Shown here piece after piece: positions 23,669 through 32,293 of a DNA stretch of 41,751 nucleotides; position 1 is the stretch's first letter; each line of letters opens with the position of its first letter. The translations under genes were made by a program, and so were the position numbers. The notes under the pieces are model-generated. The model was given only the letters and a program-made list of their open reading frames with translations. It was not told where the DNA came from and did no database searches. The stretch is from Bdellovibrionales bacterium Ga0074137 (GTDB lineage Bacteria > Bdellovibrionota > Bdellovibrionia > Bdellovibrionales > JAMPXM01): the NCBI GenBank assembly GCA_001464715.1, contig LNDT01000025.1, positions 150,612-192,362 on the forward strand, written 5' to 3'.

Positions 23669-24606
23669 TGTGTTTTCACTGCCGTCTCCGGAGCCGAAGC
23701 AGGAGCCACGCCTTGCGGGTTTCCGGGCGCATTCATTTTAGATAAGAGTGGCGCGCCAAATCCGGTCGCGAGCTTTTCGTTGAAGTCTTCTCCTCCGGAA
23801 TTCAGGACGACGAAGACTTCTTCAAGGTTCGAAGGGCTAACAACCGGTTCAACGTAAGCTTCCTGCGAAATACCAAAGTCAGTTTTTCGAACGCTTGTGA
23901 CTTTTCCGACAGGAAATCCCTTTGGAAATGTCCCTTTGAGGCCACTTGTGACAACGGCGTCGCCGACACCTACGTCATCGGCGCGTTCGAGGTAACGAAG
24001 TCGAATTGAGTTCGCATCTTTACCGCTGATGAGGCCGCGCGCCCGCGTCCGCTGCACCAGTGCATCGATCGCGGCCGATCGATCGGTGAGAACAAGAATT
24101 TGCGCCGTCTCCATTTCGGTGGCGAGGACGTACCCAACGACACCTTGGACCGTGATAATGCCCATCAGTTTTCTCAAGCCGTGACGGTAACCGCGGTTGA
24201 TACGAATCGACTCATGATCTGGCGACAAATCGCGCGCGATCACTTTCGCGGCAAGGAGTTCCATTTTCGTATTGAGTTTGAACTGCAAAAGCGAATTGAG
24301 TCGCTCGTTTTCAAGCTTCAGCTCGGCCAAAGCTCCAAGCTGGGCACGCAGTTCTTCGTTTTCTCGCTGCATCCGCAAATTATCTTTTTTGATACCCATA
24401 AGGTTCAAATACATCGATGTCGTTCCGCGCACGCCACTGGTGAAGCTGGAATAGCCACCTTGAGAGGCCGCGACGAACCATGAAAATGGGCGGCTGTACC
24501 AAGGATCTTCCCCTGGATTACGCTTCATGTTGATAGAAAGAATCGGAAGCGCGATGACGGCGATCACGATCAAAAGCTTGCGAAGGTCGAACGCAAAGAA
24601 ATTCAA
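23665..24606 (-). CDS. mreC: rod shape-determining protein MreC
   Basis: MreC is a bitopic protein that activates PBP2-RodA. The 313 residues have an N-terminal membrane helix (about 8-27), a coiled coil (about 68-115; NLRMQRENEELRAQLGALAE and following leucines) and the paired beta-barrel domains. Typical segments are VIARDLSPDHESIRINRGYRHGL, VQGVVGYVL, VLTDRSAAIDALVQRTRARGLISG and DAVVTSGLKGTFPKGFPVGKV. A proline/alanine-rich tail ends it. The start codon is TTG at 24606 with GGGAG nine bases upstream. It is the first gene of the group on this strand. The upstream neighbour is the divergent ppiD-like gene, not mreB. Confidence 0.94.
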   Translation of the reverse strand: MNFFAFDLRKLLIVIAVIALPILSINMKRNPGEDPWYSRPFSWFVAASQGGYSSFTSGVRGTTSMYLNLMGIKKDNLRMQRENEELRAQLGALAELKLENERLNSLLQFKLNTKMELLAAKVIARDLSPDHESIRINRGYRHGLRKLMGIITVQGVVGYVLATEMETAQILVLTDRSAAIDALVQRTRARGLISGKDANSIRLRYLERADDVGVGDAVVTSGLKGTFPKGFPVGKVTSVRKTDFGISQEAYVEPVVSPSNLEEVFVVLNSGGEDFNEKLATGFGAPLLSKMNAPGNPQGVAPASAPETAVKTQ

Positions 24607-24683
24607 AACTAATCACTCCCAAGCCGAATCGGCTGCCGCTGTCCGCTAATTCTATCCTAATTCATCTATTTCAAAGAAAGCTC

Positions 24684-24697
24684 CTTGAAATTTCAAG
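24684..24697. promoter_or_regulatory. 14-bp perfect palindrome between mreC and ppiD
   Basis: CTTGAAATTTCAAG is its own reverse complement. A related half-site TTTCAAAG lies just upstream (about 24670). It sits in the 127-bp divergent gap between mreC and the ppiD-like gene, where it could be an operator controlling either or both. The bound factor is unknown. Confidence 0.4.
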
Positions 24698-24733
24698 TAA
24701 AACTGGCTGAACATGTGCGCTTCGGGAGGAATG

Positions 24734-26365
24734 ATGGCGGGTTCGACACCTAATTCGACAACTAAGCAGGGACTACGAGCACTCAGAGCAAATTTGGGAA
24801 ATGCGTGGCGCAATGACCGACGAATGGTCTTCAAGAGCATCACCGCGTGGATCTTGTTCAGCGGAATCATCGTCGTCTTCATTTTCCTCGGCAATACGCC
24901 TCAGCAGATGGGCGTTTCGACGGGTGGAACGGCGGCGTCTGTGAACGGCCAAATCGTATCGATTGCCGAGTTTTCCGAGCAGGTCGAGCTCATGGGTCGC
25001 GATCCAAGATTTGCTCAACTGCAGCAGTTTGGTGGCGACTTTGCGGCTCAAATGATTCGCAGTCAGGCCATACAGGCGCTCATCGATCAGCGACTTTTAG
25101 GTCAAAACTTGGGCAAAATGGGTTGGGAAACCGCTGACGCTTACGTTCGTGACGCCATTGCGGAAATCCCGGCCTTCCAAGAAGACGGACGGTTCAGCAA
25201 AACTCGCTATTTAGGTTACCTGCAGGCAACGCGTCAGAGTCCTGGCGAATTCGAAGAAAAGTTGCGCCGGCAGTTGGGCGCCAATCGCGCGGCTCGCACG
25301 TTCTCTGCGGCTCTTCGCCCGTTGGCGATCGAGCCCGAAATTGTGGGAAATATTGAAGACCGAAAAGCCAATGTCGAAGCGATTTCGATTCCGACGGAGA
25401 GTCTTGTTTTGAAAGACGGCGTTACGGCCGCCGACACGACGGCCTTTCTGGCCACCGAGTCATCGAAAGCGAAAGTAAAGTCCTACTTTGATTCACACAA
25501 AGCTGATTTTACTCAGGCCGAGCGAGCAAAAGTTCGCCATGTGCTTGTTCGCGCGGAAAAAGGGAACGCGGACTCTATAGCTGCGGCCAAAGCGAAAGCC
25601 GAAGCGATCGCGGCTGAAATTAAAGCTGGCGCTGATTTTGCGAAAGTTGCCAAAGAAAAGAGCGACGATCCTGGGTCCAAAGCCGATGGTGGTTTGATCG
25701 ATTTTTTTGCACGTGGTTCGATGGTGCCAGAGTTTGAAACCTACGCATTCTCTGCCAAGCCCGGTGAAATTTCGACGCCGATTCAAACTGATTTCGGTTT
25801 TCACGTGATTCGTGTGGAAGAGCGAAAACCTGCAACTTCGCAAACACTCGAAGAAGCTCAAGATGACATTGCGCAGATTTTAATTTCACAAGAACGCTCG
25901 CGTGAAGAAGTCGCAGCTCTGGAAAAGAGTTTGGTGGCCGGCGATGTAGCGGCGGTTCAGGCGTTCGTTACCCGTCACAAACTAATGTGGACTGAGACCG
26001 GCGCTTTTCCCTTAAGTTCCGAGGAACTTCCGAAAGTGGGCGGGGGCGATGAGGCTGTATCTACGGCTTTCCGTCTCACGGCTGAAAAACCCTACGCGCC
26101 ACGTTTGGTTCGTCGTGGGCCCGAAGCACTTCTTTTGAAGTATCGCGCTGTCCCCAAGGAACTGAACCCGGTGGCGACGAAAGCGGCCGCTGGAAAAGGA
26201 AAACCTGGAGCGGGCACTGAGTCGCCGGAGTTCAAATTTGAATCGACGGCGTCGCGACGAATTGACGAAGCTTTCGGACAGTGGATGGATGGCTTAAGAA
26301 AGTCTGCAGAGATTTCTGTGAGTCCCGAGGTCGGAGCTAGAACAGCCGCGGCGGGTCCGCAGTAA
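24734..26365 (+). CDS. ppiD: membrane-anchored parvulin-type peptidyl-prolyl isomerase (PpiD/SurA-like)
   Basis: A periplasmic foldase anchored in the inner membrane. The layout is a cytosolic basic N-terminus, one membrane helix (about 36-54, ITAWILFSGIIVVFIFLG), and a SurA_N-like helical chaperone domain containing VNGQIVSIAEFSEQVE and QAIQALIDQRLLGQNL. A parvulin rotamase domain (about 255-365) follows, seen in KVRHVLVRAEKG, FAKVAKEKSDDPGSKADGGLIDFFARGSMVPEFE and TDFGFHVIRVEE, then a long C-terminal part. The anchor plus parvulin order is that of PpiD. ATG at 24734 lies four bases after GGAGG (24725-24729). ATG at 24731 and 24713 are alternatives. The radical SAM genes follow 11 bp downstream, so they are likely in the same operon. 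Confidence 0.9.
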   Translation: MAGSTPNSTTKQGLRALRANLGNAWRNDRRMVFKSITAWILFSGIIVVFIFLGNTPQQMGVSTGGTAASVNGQIVSIAEFSEQVELMGRDPRFAQLQQFGGDFAAQMIRSQAIQALIDQRLLGQNLGKMGWETADAYVRDAIAEIPAFQEDGRFSKTRYLGYLQATRQSPGEFEEKLRRQLGANRAARTFSAALRPLAIEPEIVGNIEDRKANVEAISIPTESLVLKDGVTAADTTAFLATESSKAKVKSYFDSHKADFTQAERAKVRHVLVRAEKGNADSIAAAKAKAEAIAAEIKAGADFAKVAKEKSDDPGSKADGGLIDFFARGSMVPEFETYAFSAKPGEISTPIQTDFGFHVIRVEERKPATSQTLEEAQDDIAQILISQERSREEVAALEKSLVAGDVAAVQAFVTRHKLMWTETGAFPLSSEELPKVGGGDEAVSTAFRLTAEKPYAPRLVRRGPEALLLKYRAVPKELNPVATKAAAGKGKPGAGTESPEFKFESTASRRIDEAFGQWMDGLRKSAEISVSPEVGARTAAAGPQ

Positions 26366-26376
26366 GAGCGGGGATA

Positions 26377-27771
26377 ATGTCGGATAAGAACAAGGGCGAA
26401 CCAGAAAGCGGACTCGAGAACACGAGTCTTTGTCTGTATCCATTTGTTCAGATTTCCACGATTCCGTCGGGGTATGTTCGCCCCTGCTGCTACTACACAA
26501 AGTTTTTGGCCGATGGAGAGAAGTTTAACGTCGCTCGAGATTCCTTAAGCAAAATCTGGAACTCCGCCGAAATGGCGACCCTAAGAACCAACATGCTGGA
26601 AGGCCGGAAGATTCCCGGCTGTAATCAGTGTTATCGTGAAGATCAGGTCGGATCGACAAGTCTTAGACAGCGATCATTTAAGGAGTGGGGCACCCACCCA
26701 GGTGTTCAGAACGCGTTGGTCGAAGCTGGATTGAGCGGCGGGAAGATTTCCGAGCCGGTTCGCTACTTAGAGCTTAAGCCCGGGAATCTCTGTAACCTCA
26801 AGTGTCGGATCTGCAATCAATTTGATTCAAGTAAAGTGGCCAGCGAAATGCGTGAGCTTGCGACAAAGTACGGTGTTCCGCACCTACTGACTCAGCCGCG
26901 GCTTTTGGACGAATCTCGAATTGAAGTCGATTTCGATATTTCGCGAATGCCAGACTGGTCAAAACTCGGGGACTTCTGGAAAGAAGCTGAAGAGTTACTT
27001 TCAAGTTTAGAAGTTGTTTCGATTGCCGGCGGCGAACCGATGCTGCTTGAAAATGTTGAGCGGTTTTTGAAGCGGGCGGTGGCGACGGGCGACAGTCGTC
27101 ATATCAAGGTGTTCCTCGCCTCGAATTTCACTCACTTTAACGATGATTTTTTTGAAATTGCGGGAAACTTCGAGTTGTTTGAGTTTATCGCAAGCATCGA
27201 CGGTTTCGGGTCGACTCAAGAATACATTCGCTATCCAGCAAAATGGCCGACCGTGGCCGAGAATTTTAAAAAAGCGAAAAGTCGCATGGTCGATGGGCGC
27301 TTAAAAGCACTCACCAACATCACTTTGCAGATCCTCAACGTCTTGACCGTGACAGATCTATTAGACTGGCTTGATGATCTTGAGCTTGAAGCTCCGCACT
27401 TTCACCAGCACCCCTATTTCCTGAATATATTGTCCCATCCCAGTTATTTAGCGATTCAGAATTTGCCACCGAAAGCTCGGCTTTTGGCGATTGATCGTTT
27501 TGAAGCCTACAGAGGGCGCTCGCGCCTGATTAAAAAATTTCCCGAGATGAACGAGCGCTTGGACCTGATCATTGAAGTCCTCGGATCGCCGCTTCCACCG
27601 GATTACGAACTCCGTCTCAAAGAGTTCGCCCGGACGCAGTCGGTCTTGGACGAGCACCGCGGCCAGAGCCTTAAAGACTTTAATCCTGAGCTCTTTGCTA
27701 TTGTCGAAGACGAGCTTCGAGAGAAATTTGGGCGCGACTGGGAGACAGCGGCGGCCGAGGTTTCGCTGTGA
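26377..27771 (+). CDS. twitch-domain radical SAM protein, first of a tandem pair
   Basis: A 464-residue cytosolic iron-sulfur enzyme. The radical SAM cluster is C139-x3-C143-x2-C146 (GNLCNLKCRICN), followed by the SAM-binding GGEP (218-221). Ahead of it stands an N-terminal cysteine set: C19 in LCLYPF, C37-C38 in VRPCCYY and C82-x2-C85 in GCNQCYRE. This resembles the auxiliary cluster of twitch/SPASM proteins but is placed before the barrel. Radical SAM proteins with such auxiliary clusters often modify peptides or proteins, but no precursor peptide is visible nearby. The C-terminus carries DEHRGQSLKDFNPE, shared with the next gene. ATG at 26377 follows GCGGGGAT. The stop overlaps the next start. 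The substrate is unknown. Confidence 0.85.
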   Translation: MSDKNKGEPESGLENTSLCLYPFVQISTIPSGYVRPCCYYTKFLADGEKFNVARDSLSKIWNSAEMATLRTNMLEGRKIPGCNQCYREDQVGSTSLRQRSFKEWGTHPGVQNALVEAGLSGGKISEPVRYLELKPGNLCNLKCRICNQFDSSKVASEMRELATKYGVPHLLTQPRLLDESRIEVDFDISRMPDWSKLGDFWKEAEELLSSLEVVSIAGGEPMLLENVERFLKRAVATGDSRHIKVFLASNFTHFNDDFFEIAGNFELFEFIASIDGFGSTQEYIRYPAKWPTVAENFKKAKSRMVDGRLKALTNITLQILNVLTVTDLLDWLDDLELEAPHFHQHPYFLNILSHPSYLAIQNLPPKARLLAIDRFEAYRGRSRLIKKFPEMNERLDLIIEVLGSPLPPDYELRLKEFARTQSVLDEHRGQSLKDFNPELFAIVEDELREKFGRDWETAAAEVSL

Positions 27772-29045
27772 TCTCTAAGCCCGGGTTTTGTCCGCTTCCA
27801 TGGATTCACCTGAGCGCCAACACTGATACTTCGATGCGGGTCTGCTGTAACACGGATCATGGCGGTCACGTTCGCGACGCCGACGGCACCGTGATGAGGC
27901 TTGATGCCGTGACGTCTCTTAAGACGGCAATGAACCAAGAGACCCACAAAAAGTTGCGATCTGCGATGCTTCGGGGCGAGCGACCGGATTTTTGTCGGCG
28001 CTGTTACCGCGAAGAAGACACGGGCGGTGTTTCGCTGCGGCAGCTTTATCTTCAGCACCACACGACCACGTTGGCGGAAGCGATCGAAAACACTTCGACC
28101 GATGGCGAAATTGACCCGAAGGTCAGTTTCATCGATTTTTCGCTGACCAATAACTGCAATCTCCAATGCCGCATGTGCGGACCATCCGCATCGTTTCCCC
28201 TAAAAAAAGAGTTCCAGTCTCTAGGCTTTGAATTTTCCGATTCCAGCGTGATGCGAGCCAAAGATGGCTGGGACTTTCAAGGTAGCCTTGGTCGCATCGT
28301 CAAAGAAGCCGCGCCAAATTTAAAAGAAATGCTCACAACGGGTGGTGAGCCATTTTTATCGCCCCAGCATCTCTTAATTTTGAAATCGATCATCGACCAC
28401 GGTCAGAGCCGCGACGTGACTTTGCGGTACCATTCAAATCTCACAGTTCTTCCCGAGCGACTGGTGGAACTTTGGACACATTTTAAGTCCATTGAAATTC
28501 ATGTGAGCCTTGAGGGCGTGGGGAAAATGAACGAGTACGTTCGTTATCCCTCCAAGTGGGACCAAATCACCCAAAACCTCGCCAAGCTTTCAAGCTTAAG
28601 GTCGCGCGCCACGATACCTGCTATTTACTGCGAGATTCACACATGCCTTCAGGCCGTGAGTTGGCTTCGCATCAGTGAGCTTCTTGAGTGGACGTTCGAG
28701 GCTTCTGTTGAGTTTGACGGTCTTTTTCCGCGAATTCCATATCCAATCTGGATCGATCAGCCCTTCGGGATGACGCTCGACGCTTTGCCTCCAGCTCTTA
28801 GGGCTCTCGGTGCCGAGCGCCTCATCAAAGTTATGGATCGCTACGAGCCAAAGTGGGCCCAATCACCGGCCCATAGTTTTGAAATGACTTCCGCGGCCTC
28901 CTTCCGTGGAGCTGTTCAGCGTCTTGTTGCTGCACCTTATAATCCGCAGGATTTTCAGGCGTTTATCGACAGAACCTCGAAAGTGGATCGCCATCGTGGG
29001 CAGAGCCTTGCGACACTCATTCCTGAGTTCGAAATGTATTTCTAG
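27768..29045 (+). CDS. twitch-domain radical SAM protein, second of a tandem pair
   Basis: A 425-residue paralogue of the preceding protein. The radical SAM site is C130-x3-C134-x2-C137 ([11 protein letters not shown]) and the SAM-binding motif is GGEP in TTGGEPFL. The N-terminal cysteines C8, C26-C27 and C76-x2-C79 are in the same order and near-identical spacing as in the upstream gene. Both share CYREE/D-x-x-G-x-x-SLRQ after the last pair and D-x-HRGQSL near the C-terminus. It starts with GTG at 27768, overlapping the previous stop (GTGA), so synthesis is coupled and a heterodimer is plausible. It ends 82 bp before pckG. It arose by old duplication, judging from the moderate similarity. 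Confidence 0.85.
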   Translation: MISKPGFCPLPWIHLSANTDTSMRVCCNTDHGGHVRDADGTVMRLDAVTSLKTAMNQETHKKLRSAMLRGERPDFCRRCYREEDTGGVSLRQLYLQHHTTTLAEAIENTSTDGEIDPKVSFIDFSLTNNCNLQCRMCGPSASFPLKKEFQSLGFEFSDSSVMRAKDGWDFQGSLGRIVKEAAPNLKEMLTTGGEPFLSPQHLLILKSIIDHGQSRDVTLRYHSNLTVLPERLVELWTHFKSIEIHVSLEGVGKMNEYVRYPSKWDQITQNLAKLSSLRSRATIPAIYCEIHTCLQAVSWLRISELLEWTFEASVEFDGLFPRIPYPIWIDQPFGMTLDALPPALRALGAERLIKVMDRYEPKWAQSPAHSFEMTSAASFRGAVQRLVAAPYNPQDFQAFIDRTSKVDRHRGQSLATLIPEFEMYF

Positions 29046-29127
29046 GTCCGACACTGTTTTGGCTTGTCGTCTTGTTACCGACGAATTTAGTGTCGTGGCC
29101 TCATACGTCTCAAGGGGGGTTTTCTCA

Positions 29128-30993
29128 ATGGCTCAAAGCCTTTTTACTGCAGTGCTTCCGATGGATTTTTCGAAAGCGCCGACGGCTCACCAAGAGGTTC
29201 TTTCTTGGATTTCGGATGTTGCGACTCTCTGCGAACCCAAAGCGATTCACTTCTGCGACGGGTCTGAGACAGAGGAACTTGAACTGATTGAAATGATGGT
29301 TCGTCAGGGAACCCTAAAAAAACTGAACCCCGAAAAAAGACCTGGAAGCTATCTCGCTTGGTCGGACCCTAAAGACGTCGCTCGCGTCGAAGATCGAACG
29401 TTTGTCTGCACTGAAAACGAAGTCGATGCTGGACCCAACAATAATTGGATGAGCCCCGACGCCATGGCAGAGACATTGAGACCTCTTTTTAGAGGCTCGA
29501 TGAGCGGACGCACAATGTACGTAATTCCCTTTAGTATGGGTCCCATCGGCTCGCCGCTGGCAAAAATCGGGATTGAGATTTCTGACTCTCCCTATGTCGT
29601 TGTTAACATGCGGCGAATGACACGAATGGGTGCTGCTGTTTGGGATCAGTTGGGTCTTGAGGGCGAATTCGTAAAAGCTCTTCACACCGTCGGAGCGCCA
29701 AGACGCCCGGATCCTTTGACCGGAGAAATTCCGGCCGACAAATCGTGGCCCTGCAATTCTGAAAAATACATCGTTCATTATCCCGAGCGAAATGAGATTT
29801 GGTCGTTTGGTTCTGGTTACGGCGGAAATGCTCTCTTAGGAAAAAAATGTTTCGCACTTCGTCTGGCTTCCATGATGGGAAAAAAGCAGGGATGGCTTGC
29901 TGAACACATGCTTATCTTGGGTGTCGAGTCTCCGCGTGGCGAAAAGATCTATGTCGGTGCTGCGTTCCCATCGGCCTGCGGGAAAACAAATTTTGCGATG
30001 CTCGTTCCGCCCAAAGCTTTTGATGGTTGGAAAGTCACAACGGTCGGCGACGACATTGCGTGGATCAAGCCTGGCGCTGATGGAAAGTTCTACGCCATCA
30101 ATCCAGAATCCGGATTCTTCGGTGTTGCTCCGGGCACCTCTCTTCAAACAAATCCCAACGCCGTAAAAACAATTTCTAAGAATGTTATTTTCACGAACGT
30201 CGCGCTGACAGATGACGGCGATGTTTGGTGGGAAGGTTTAAGCAAAACACCGCCCGAAAAACTCACCGATTGGCAGGGTCAAGAGTGGACGCCGCAGTCA
30301 GGTCGACCTGCAGCACACCCCAACGCGCGTTTCACAGTCGCTATTGAGCAGTGCCCATCTCTTGACGAAAAGTGGAATGCGCCTGAAGGCGTTCCTTTGT
30401 CGGCATTGATCTTTGGTGGTCGTCGCGCGGGGCTTGTGCCTTTGGTTTACGAAGCTGATTCCTGGGCCTCTGGAATTTATTCTGGAGCCACGCTCGCCAG
30501 TGAAACAACGGCGGCAGCGGCGGGTGCGACAGGGATCGTACGGCGAGACCCGATGGCGATGCTTCCATTTTGCGGCTACAATATGGGCGACTACTTCGCG
30601 CACTGGTTGAGTTTTGCAGAGAACACGAACAATAAGCTTCCGAAAATTTTCGGAGTGAATTGGTTCAGGAAAGATGACGACGGAAAATTCATGTGGCCAG
30701 GTTTTGGCGACAATATGCGAGTGCTGAAATGGATTTTTGAGCGCGTTCAGGGGCGAGGCCATGGGGCGCACAATGCCTTAGGCACAACGCCTACGTATGA
30801 TGATCTTGATTGGAGCGGTCTTGAAAGTTTCCCTCGCGCTGCTTTCGAGACACTTACAAAAATCGACGGTCCCGCGTGGATTGAAGAGACGAAAAGTCAC
30901 CGGGAAGCGCTGGCCAAGTTCGGCGACCGCATCCCGACTGCGATGCTTGCATGCAACGAACAGCTCATGATCCGCTCCCACCAGCAGGTCTAA
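29128..30993 (+). CDS. pckG: phosphoenolpyruvate carboxykinase (GTP)
   Basis: Converts oxaloacetate and GTP to PEP, GDP and CO2, the entry step of gluconeogenesis. The 621 residues match the GTP class in length. Motifs visible are the substrate-binding [15 protein letters not shown] (125-139), [15 protein letters not shown] (231-245), the kinase-1a P-loop FPSACGKTN (280-288) with the reactive cysteine, GDDIAWIKP (kinase-2), and [35 protein letters not shown]-like sequence ([16 protein letters not shown]) and [23 protein letters not shown] are also present. I start at the ATG at 29128 because AAGGGGGG lies nine bases upstream. A longer frame from 28906 would overlap the radical SAM gene. A strong terminator follows the stop. 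Confidence 0.97.
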   Translation: MAQSLFTAVLPMDFSKAPTAHQEVLSWISDVATLCEPKAIHFCDGSETEELELIEMMVRQGTLKKLNPEKRPGSYLAWSDPKDVARVEDRTFVCTENEVDAGPNNNWMSPDAMAETLRPLFRGSMSGRTMYVIPFSMGPIGSPLAKIGIEISDSPYVVVNMRRMTRMGAAVWDQLGLEGEFVKALHTVGAPRRPDPLTGEIPADKSWPCNSEKYIVHYPERNEIWSFGSGYGGNALLGKKCFALRLASMMGKKQGWLAEHMLILGVESPRGEKIYVGAAFPSACGKTNFAMLVPPKAFDGWKVTTVGDDIAWIKPGADGKFYAINPESGFFGVAPGTSLQTNPNAVKTISKNVIFTNVALTDDGDVWWEGLSKTPPEKLTDWQGQEWTPQSGRPAAHPNARFTVAIEQCPSLDEKWNAPEGVPLSALIFGGRRAGLVPLVYEADSWASGIYSGATLASETTAAAAGATGIVRRDPMAMLPFCGYNMGDYFAHWLSFAENTNNKLPKIFGVNWFRKDDDGKFMWPGFGDNMRVLKWIFERVQGRGHGAHNALGTTPTYDDLDWSGLESFPRAAFETLTKIDGPAWIEETKSHREALAKFGDRIPTAMLACNEQLMIRSHQQV

Positions 30994-31343
30994 AAAAAAT
31001 CAGGCGTCCGCCCGGGCGCCTTTGTTCGACATGTTTGAAGCGAGAGCTCTCGCTTCAAACGTCTTCTTTGCGTTCAAGTGAAGCCATCGACACCTTACAG
31101 TCGTCCTTTAAATTCGAAGATCCTGAGGCCCAATCGTCAGCGGTGGAAGTCTTTCGATTGAAGCTTCGGGATTGGTTTGGTGTCGAGCGCGTGGAGCTTG
31201 TTCCGTGTCTCAGTGTTTGTCCTGAAAAAGGCATCGCTTCAGAACGGCGCGGAACTTCGATTGTGCTTGATGCAAAAGCGATCGAACTGATTCAAAAGCA
31301 GTTCGATCCGACCCGCCAGCTTTCATTATTTGACGTACTTTAA
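30951..31343 (+). CDS. thioredoxin-fold [2Fe-2S] ferredoxin-like protein (start uncertain)
   Basis: The frame encodes up to 130 residues. It shows [11 protein letters not shown], then a helical segment, then [16 protein letters not shown], and ends with [14 protein letters not shown]. Two cysteine groups around a helix, with the second as CLSVCP, resemble thioredoxin-like [2Fe-2S] ferredoxins, whose first cluster region can also carry an RPPG stretch. The only canonical start that keeps the first cysteines is ATG at 30951, which overlaps the last 43 bases of pckG and has no ribosome-binding site. A later TTG (31035 or 31068) would lose the LCSTC motif. The frame runs straight through the terminator hairpin and a 28-bp palindrome. 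Its last 18 bases overlap the convergent lipoprotein gene. Assignment is moderate. Confidence 0.5.
   Translation: MQRTAHDPLPPAGLKKIRRPPGRLCSTCLKRELSLQTSSLRSSEAIDTLQSSFKFEDPEAQSSAVEVFRLKLRDWFGVERVELVPCLSVCPEKGIASERRGTSIVLDAKAIELIQKQFDPTRQLSLFDVL
31002..31026 (+). terminator. intrinsic terminator after pckG
   Basis: Arms AGGCGTCC (31002-31009) and GGGCGCCT (31014-31021) pair over eight positions with one G-U, around the loop GCCC, and run into TTGTT. Eight A residues precede the stem, right after the pckG stop. The hairpin is GC-rich and compact. Its oddity is that it lies inside the reading frame of the following ferredoxin-like protein. Confidence 0.65.
31033..31060. repeat. perfect 28-bp palindrome
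   Basis: GTTTGAAGCGAGAG (31033-31046) is followed directly by its reverse complement CTCTCGCTTCAAAC (31047-31060), extended by a wobble and an A-T pair. It begins 12 bases after the pckG terminator stem. A perfect symmetry of this length is very unlikely by chance. It could be a second terminator or an RNA-processing hairpin, or an operator. It lies inside the ferredoxin-like frame, where it encodes [10 protein letters not shown]. Confidence 0.75.
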
Positions 31344-32120
31344 AGTTACGTTCGCTGTGACCGGACGATGCTGACAATCGGTCGAGTCATTGTCGCCGAC
31401 AGTGATTATAGAAAAATCATGACGTGTGCGACTGCGGTCGCGTGCGGTCACCGCGTAGTATGTGCCCGGACGGAAATCCATCCGGATTGTTCCTTCGGTG
31501 TCGGTCCGAGGCCAAGAGCAATTGGCGCCCGCTAAACACCAAACGCCTTCGCGACTTGTGTCCCAACGAGTTCCGACAAGATTTGACCAATCAAAGAGGC
31601 TGTACCCATTCGTAACACCAAAACGATCGCGGTAGTCGATGGAGGCAGCAAGAATGACAGAGTTAAAGGTGAGCCAAAAGTGATCGTCGAAACGAAACTG
31701 CTGTTGAGGAAAGTCGAACTCGACGTGGCAAAGTGTTGAGCCCGCAGGTAAATTGACGGATACGACTTGTTCAGTTCGGGCCTGATGCCAAAGATCCCGG
31801 CGGCCCAAGTTTCCGTTGTTATTCCAATCACAAGTTTGCTGAGTGTTATCAAAAAAGAGCGACTGCGACACCGTGTGAAGCTGATTTCGGCTTTCTGCGT
31901 TTTCACAAAGGGCTGCTACCACCTGAGTCGCTGGATCATCTTGTCCGGGAGTTCCGTTGTTGCCGTTATCATCAAGGCCATCATCAATTCCGTCGGTCGC
32001 GCCCGAGAGGCTTTCCGCGGTTGGAGCCTGCGAGAAACTCATATCGTTTGAACAGCCAAGAAGTCCGAACGCTAAGACAAAAATCCCGCTCATTTTGGCA
32101 AGAATCTTGGTGCAAATCAT
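31326..32120 (-). CDS. lipoprotein of unknown function with an acidic Asp/Gly/Asn-rich linker
   Basis: A 264-residue lipoprotein. The signal (MICTKILAKMSGIFVLAFGLLGC) ends in the lipobox GLLGC with the lipidated cysteine at 23. A spacer of about 40 residues is rich in Asp, Gly and Asn (DGIDDGLDDNGNNG), as in surface lipoproteins that bind calcium or simply span to the outside. The remaining domain is beta-rich with six cysteines (ALCENAES, QTCDWNN, TLCHVEF, WCLAGANCSW, DCQHRP), probably disulfide-linked. GGGGGGA lies six bases before the ATG at 32120. The 3' end overlaps the ferredoxin-like gene by 18 bp. The domain was not recognised; a carbohydrate-binding-like sandwich is only a guess. Confidence 0.7.
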   Translation of the reverse strand: MICTKILAKMSGIFVLAFGLLGCSNDMSFSQAPTAESLSGATDGIDDGLDDNGNNGTPGQDDPATQVVAALCENAESRNQLHTVSQSLFFDNTQQTCDWNNNGNLGRRDLWHQARTEQVVSVNLPAGSTLCHVEFDFPQQQFRFDDHFWLTFNSVILAASIDYRDRFGVTNGYSLFDWSNLVGTRWDTSREGVWCLAGANCSWPRTDTEGTIRMDFRPGTYYAVTARDRSRTRHDFSIITVGDNDSTDCQHRPVTANVTLKYVK

Positions 32121-32293
32121 TTTGCGTCCCCCCTTTGGTAGCTCAAGTAACCATCAATATCAGTGCTGAGCTAAATGTGCTCTGAACGCTGCCACGGTAC
32201 TTTTTGCGACGATCCTGTGAACGTGTGGCGAAGAATTTGACAACTTGGCCCGAGACCGTCACAAAGTGAGGTTCTTTCGTAAGAAGGTGTGTA

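Noticed and set aside
32237-32265. Promoter with consensus -35 TTGACA before the acetyltransferase gene
   Set aside because: At 16-18 bp spacing no -10 element better than three matches is present.
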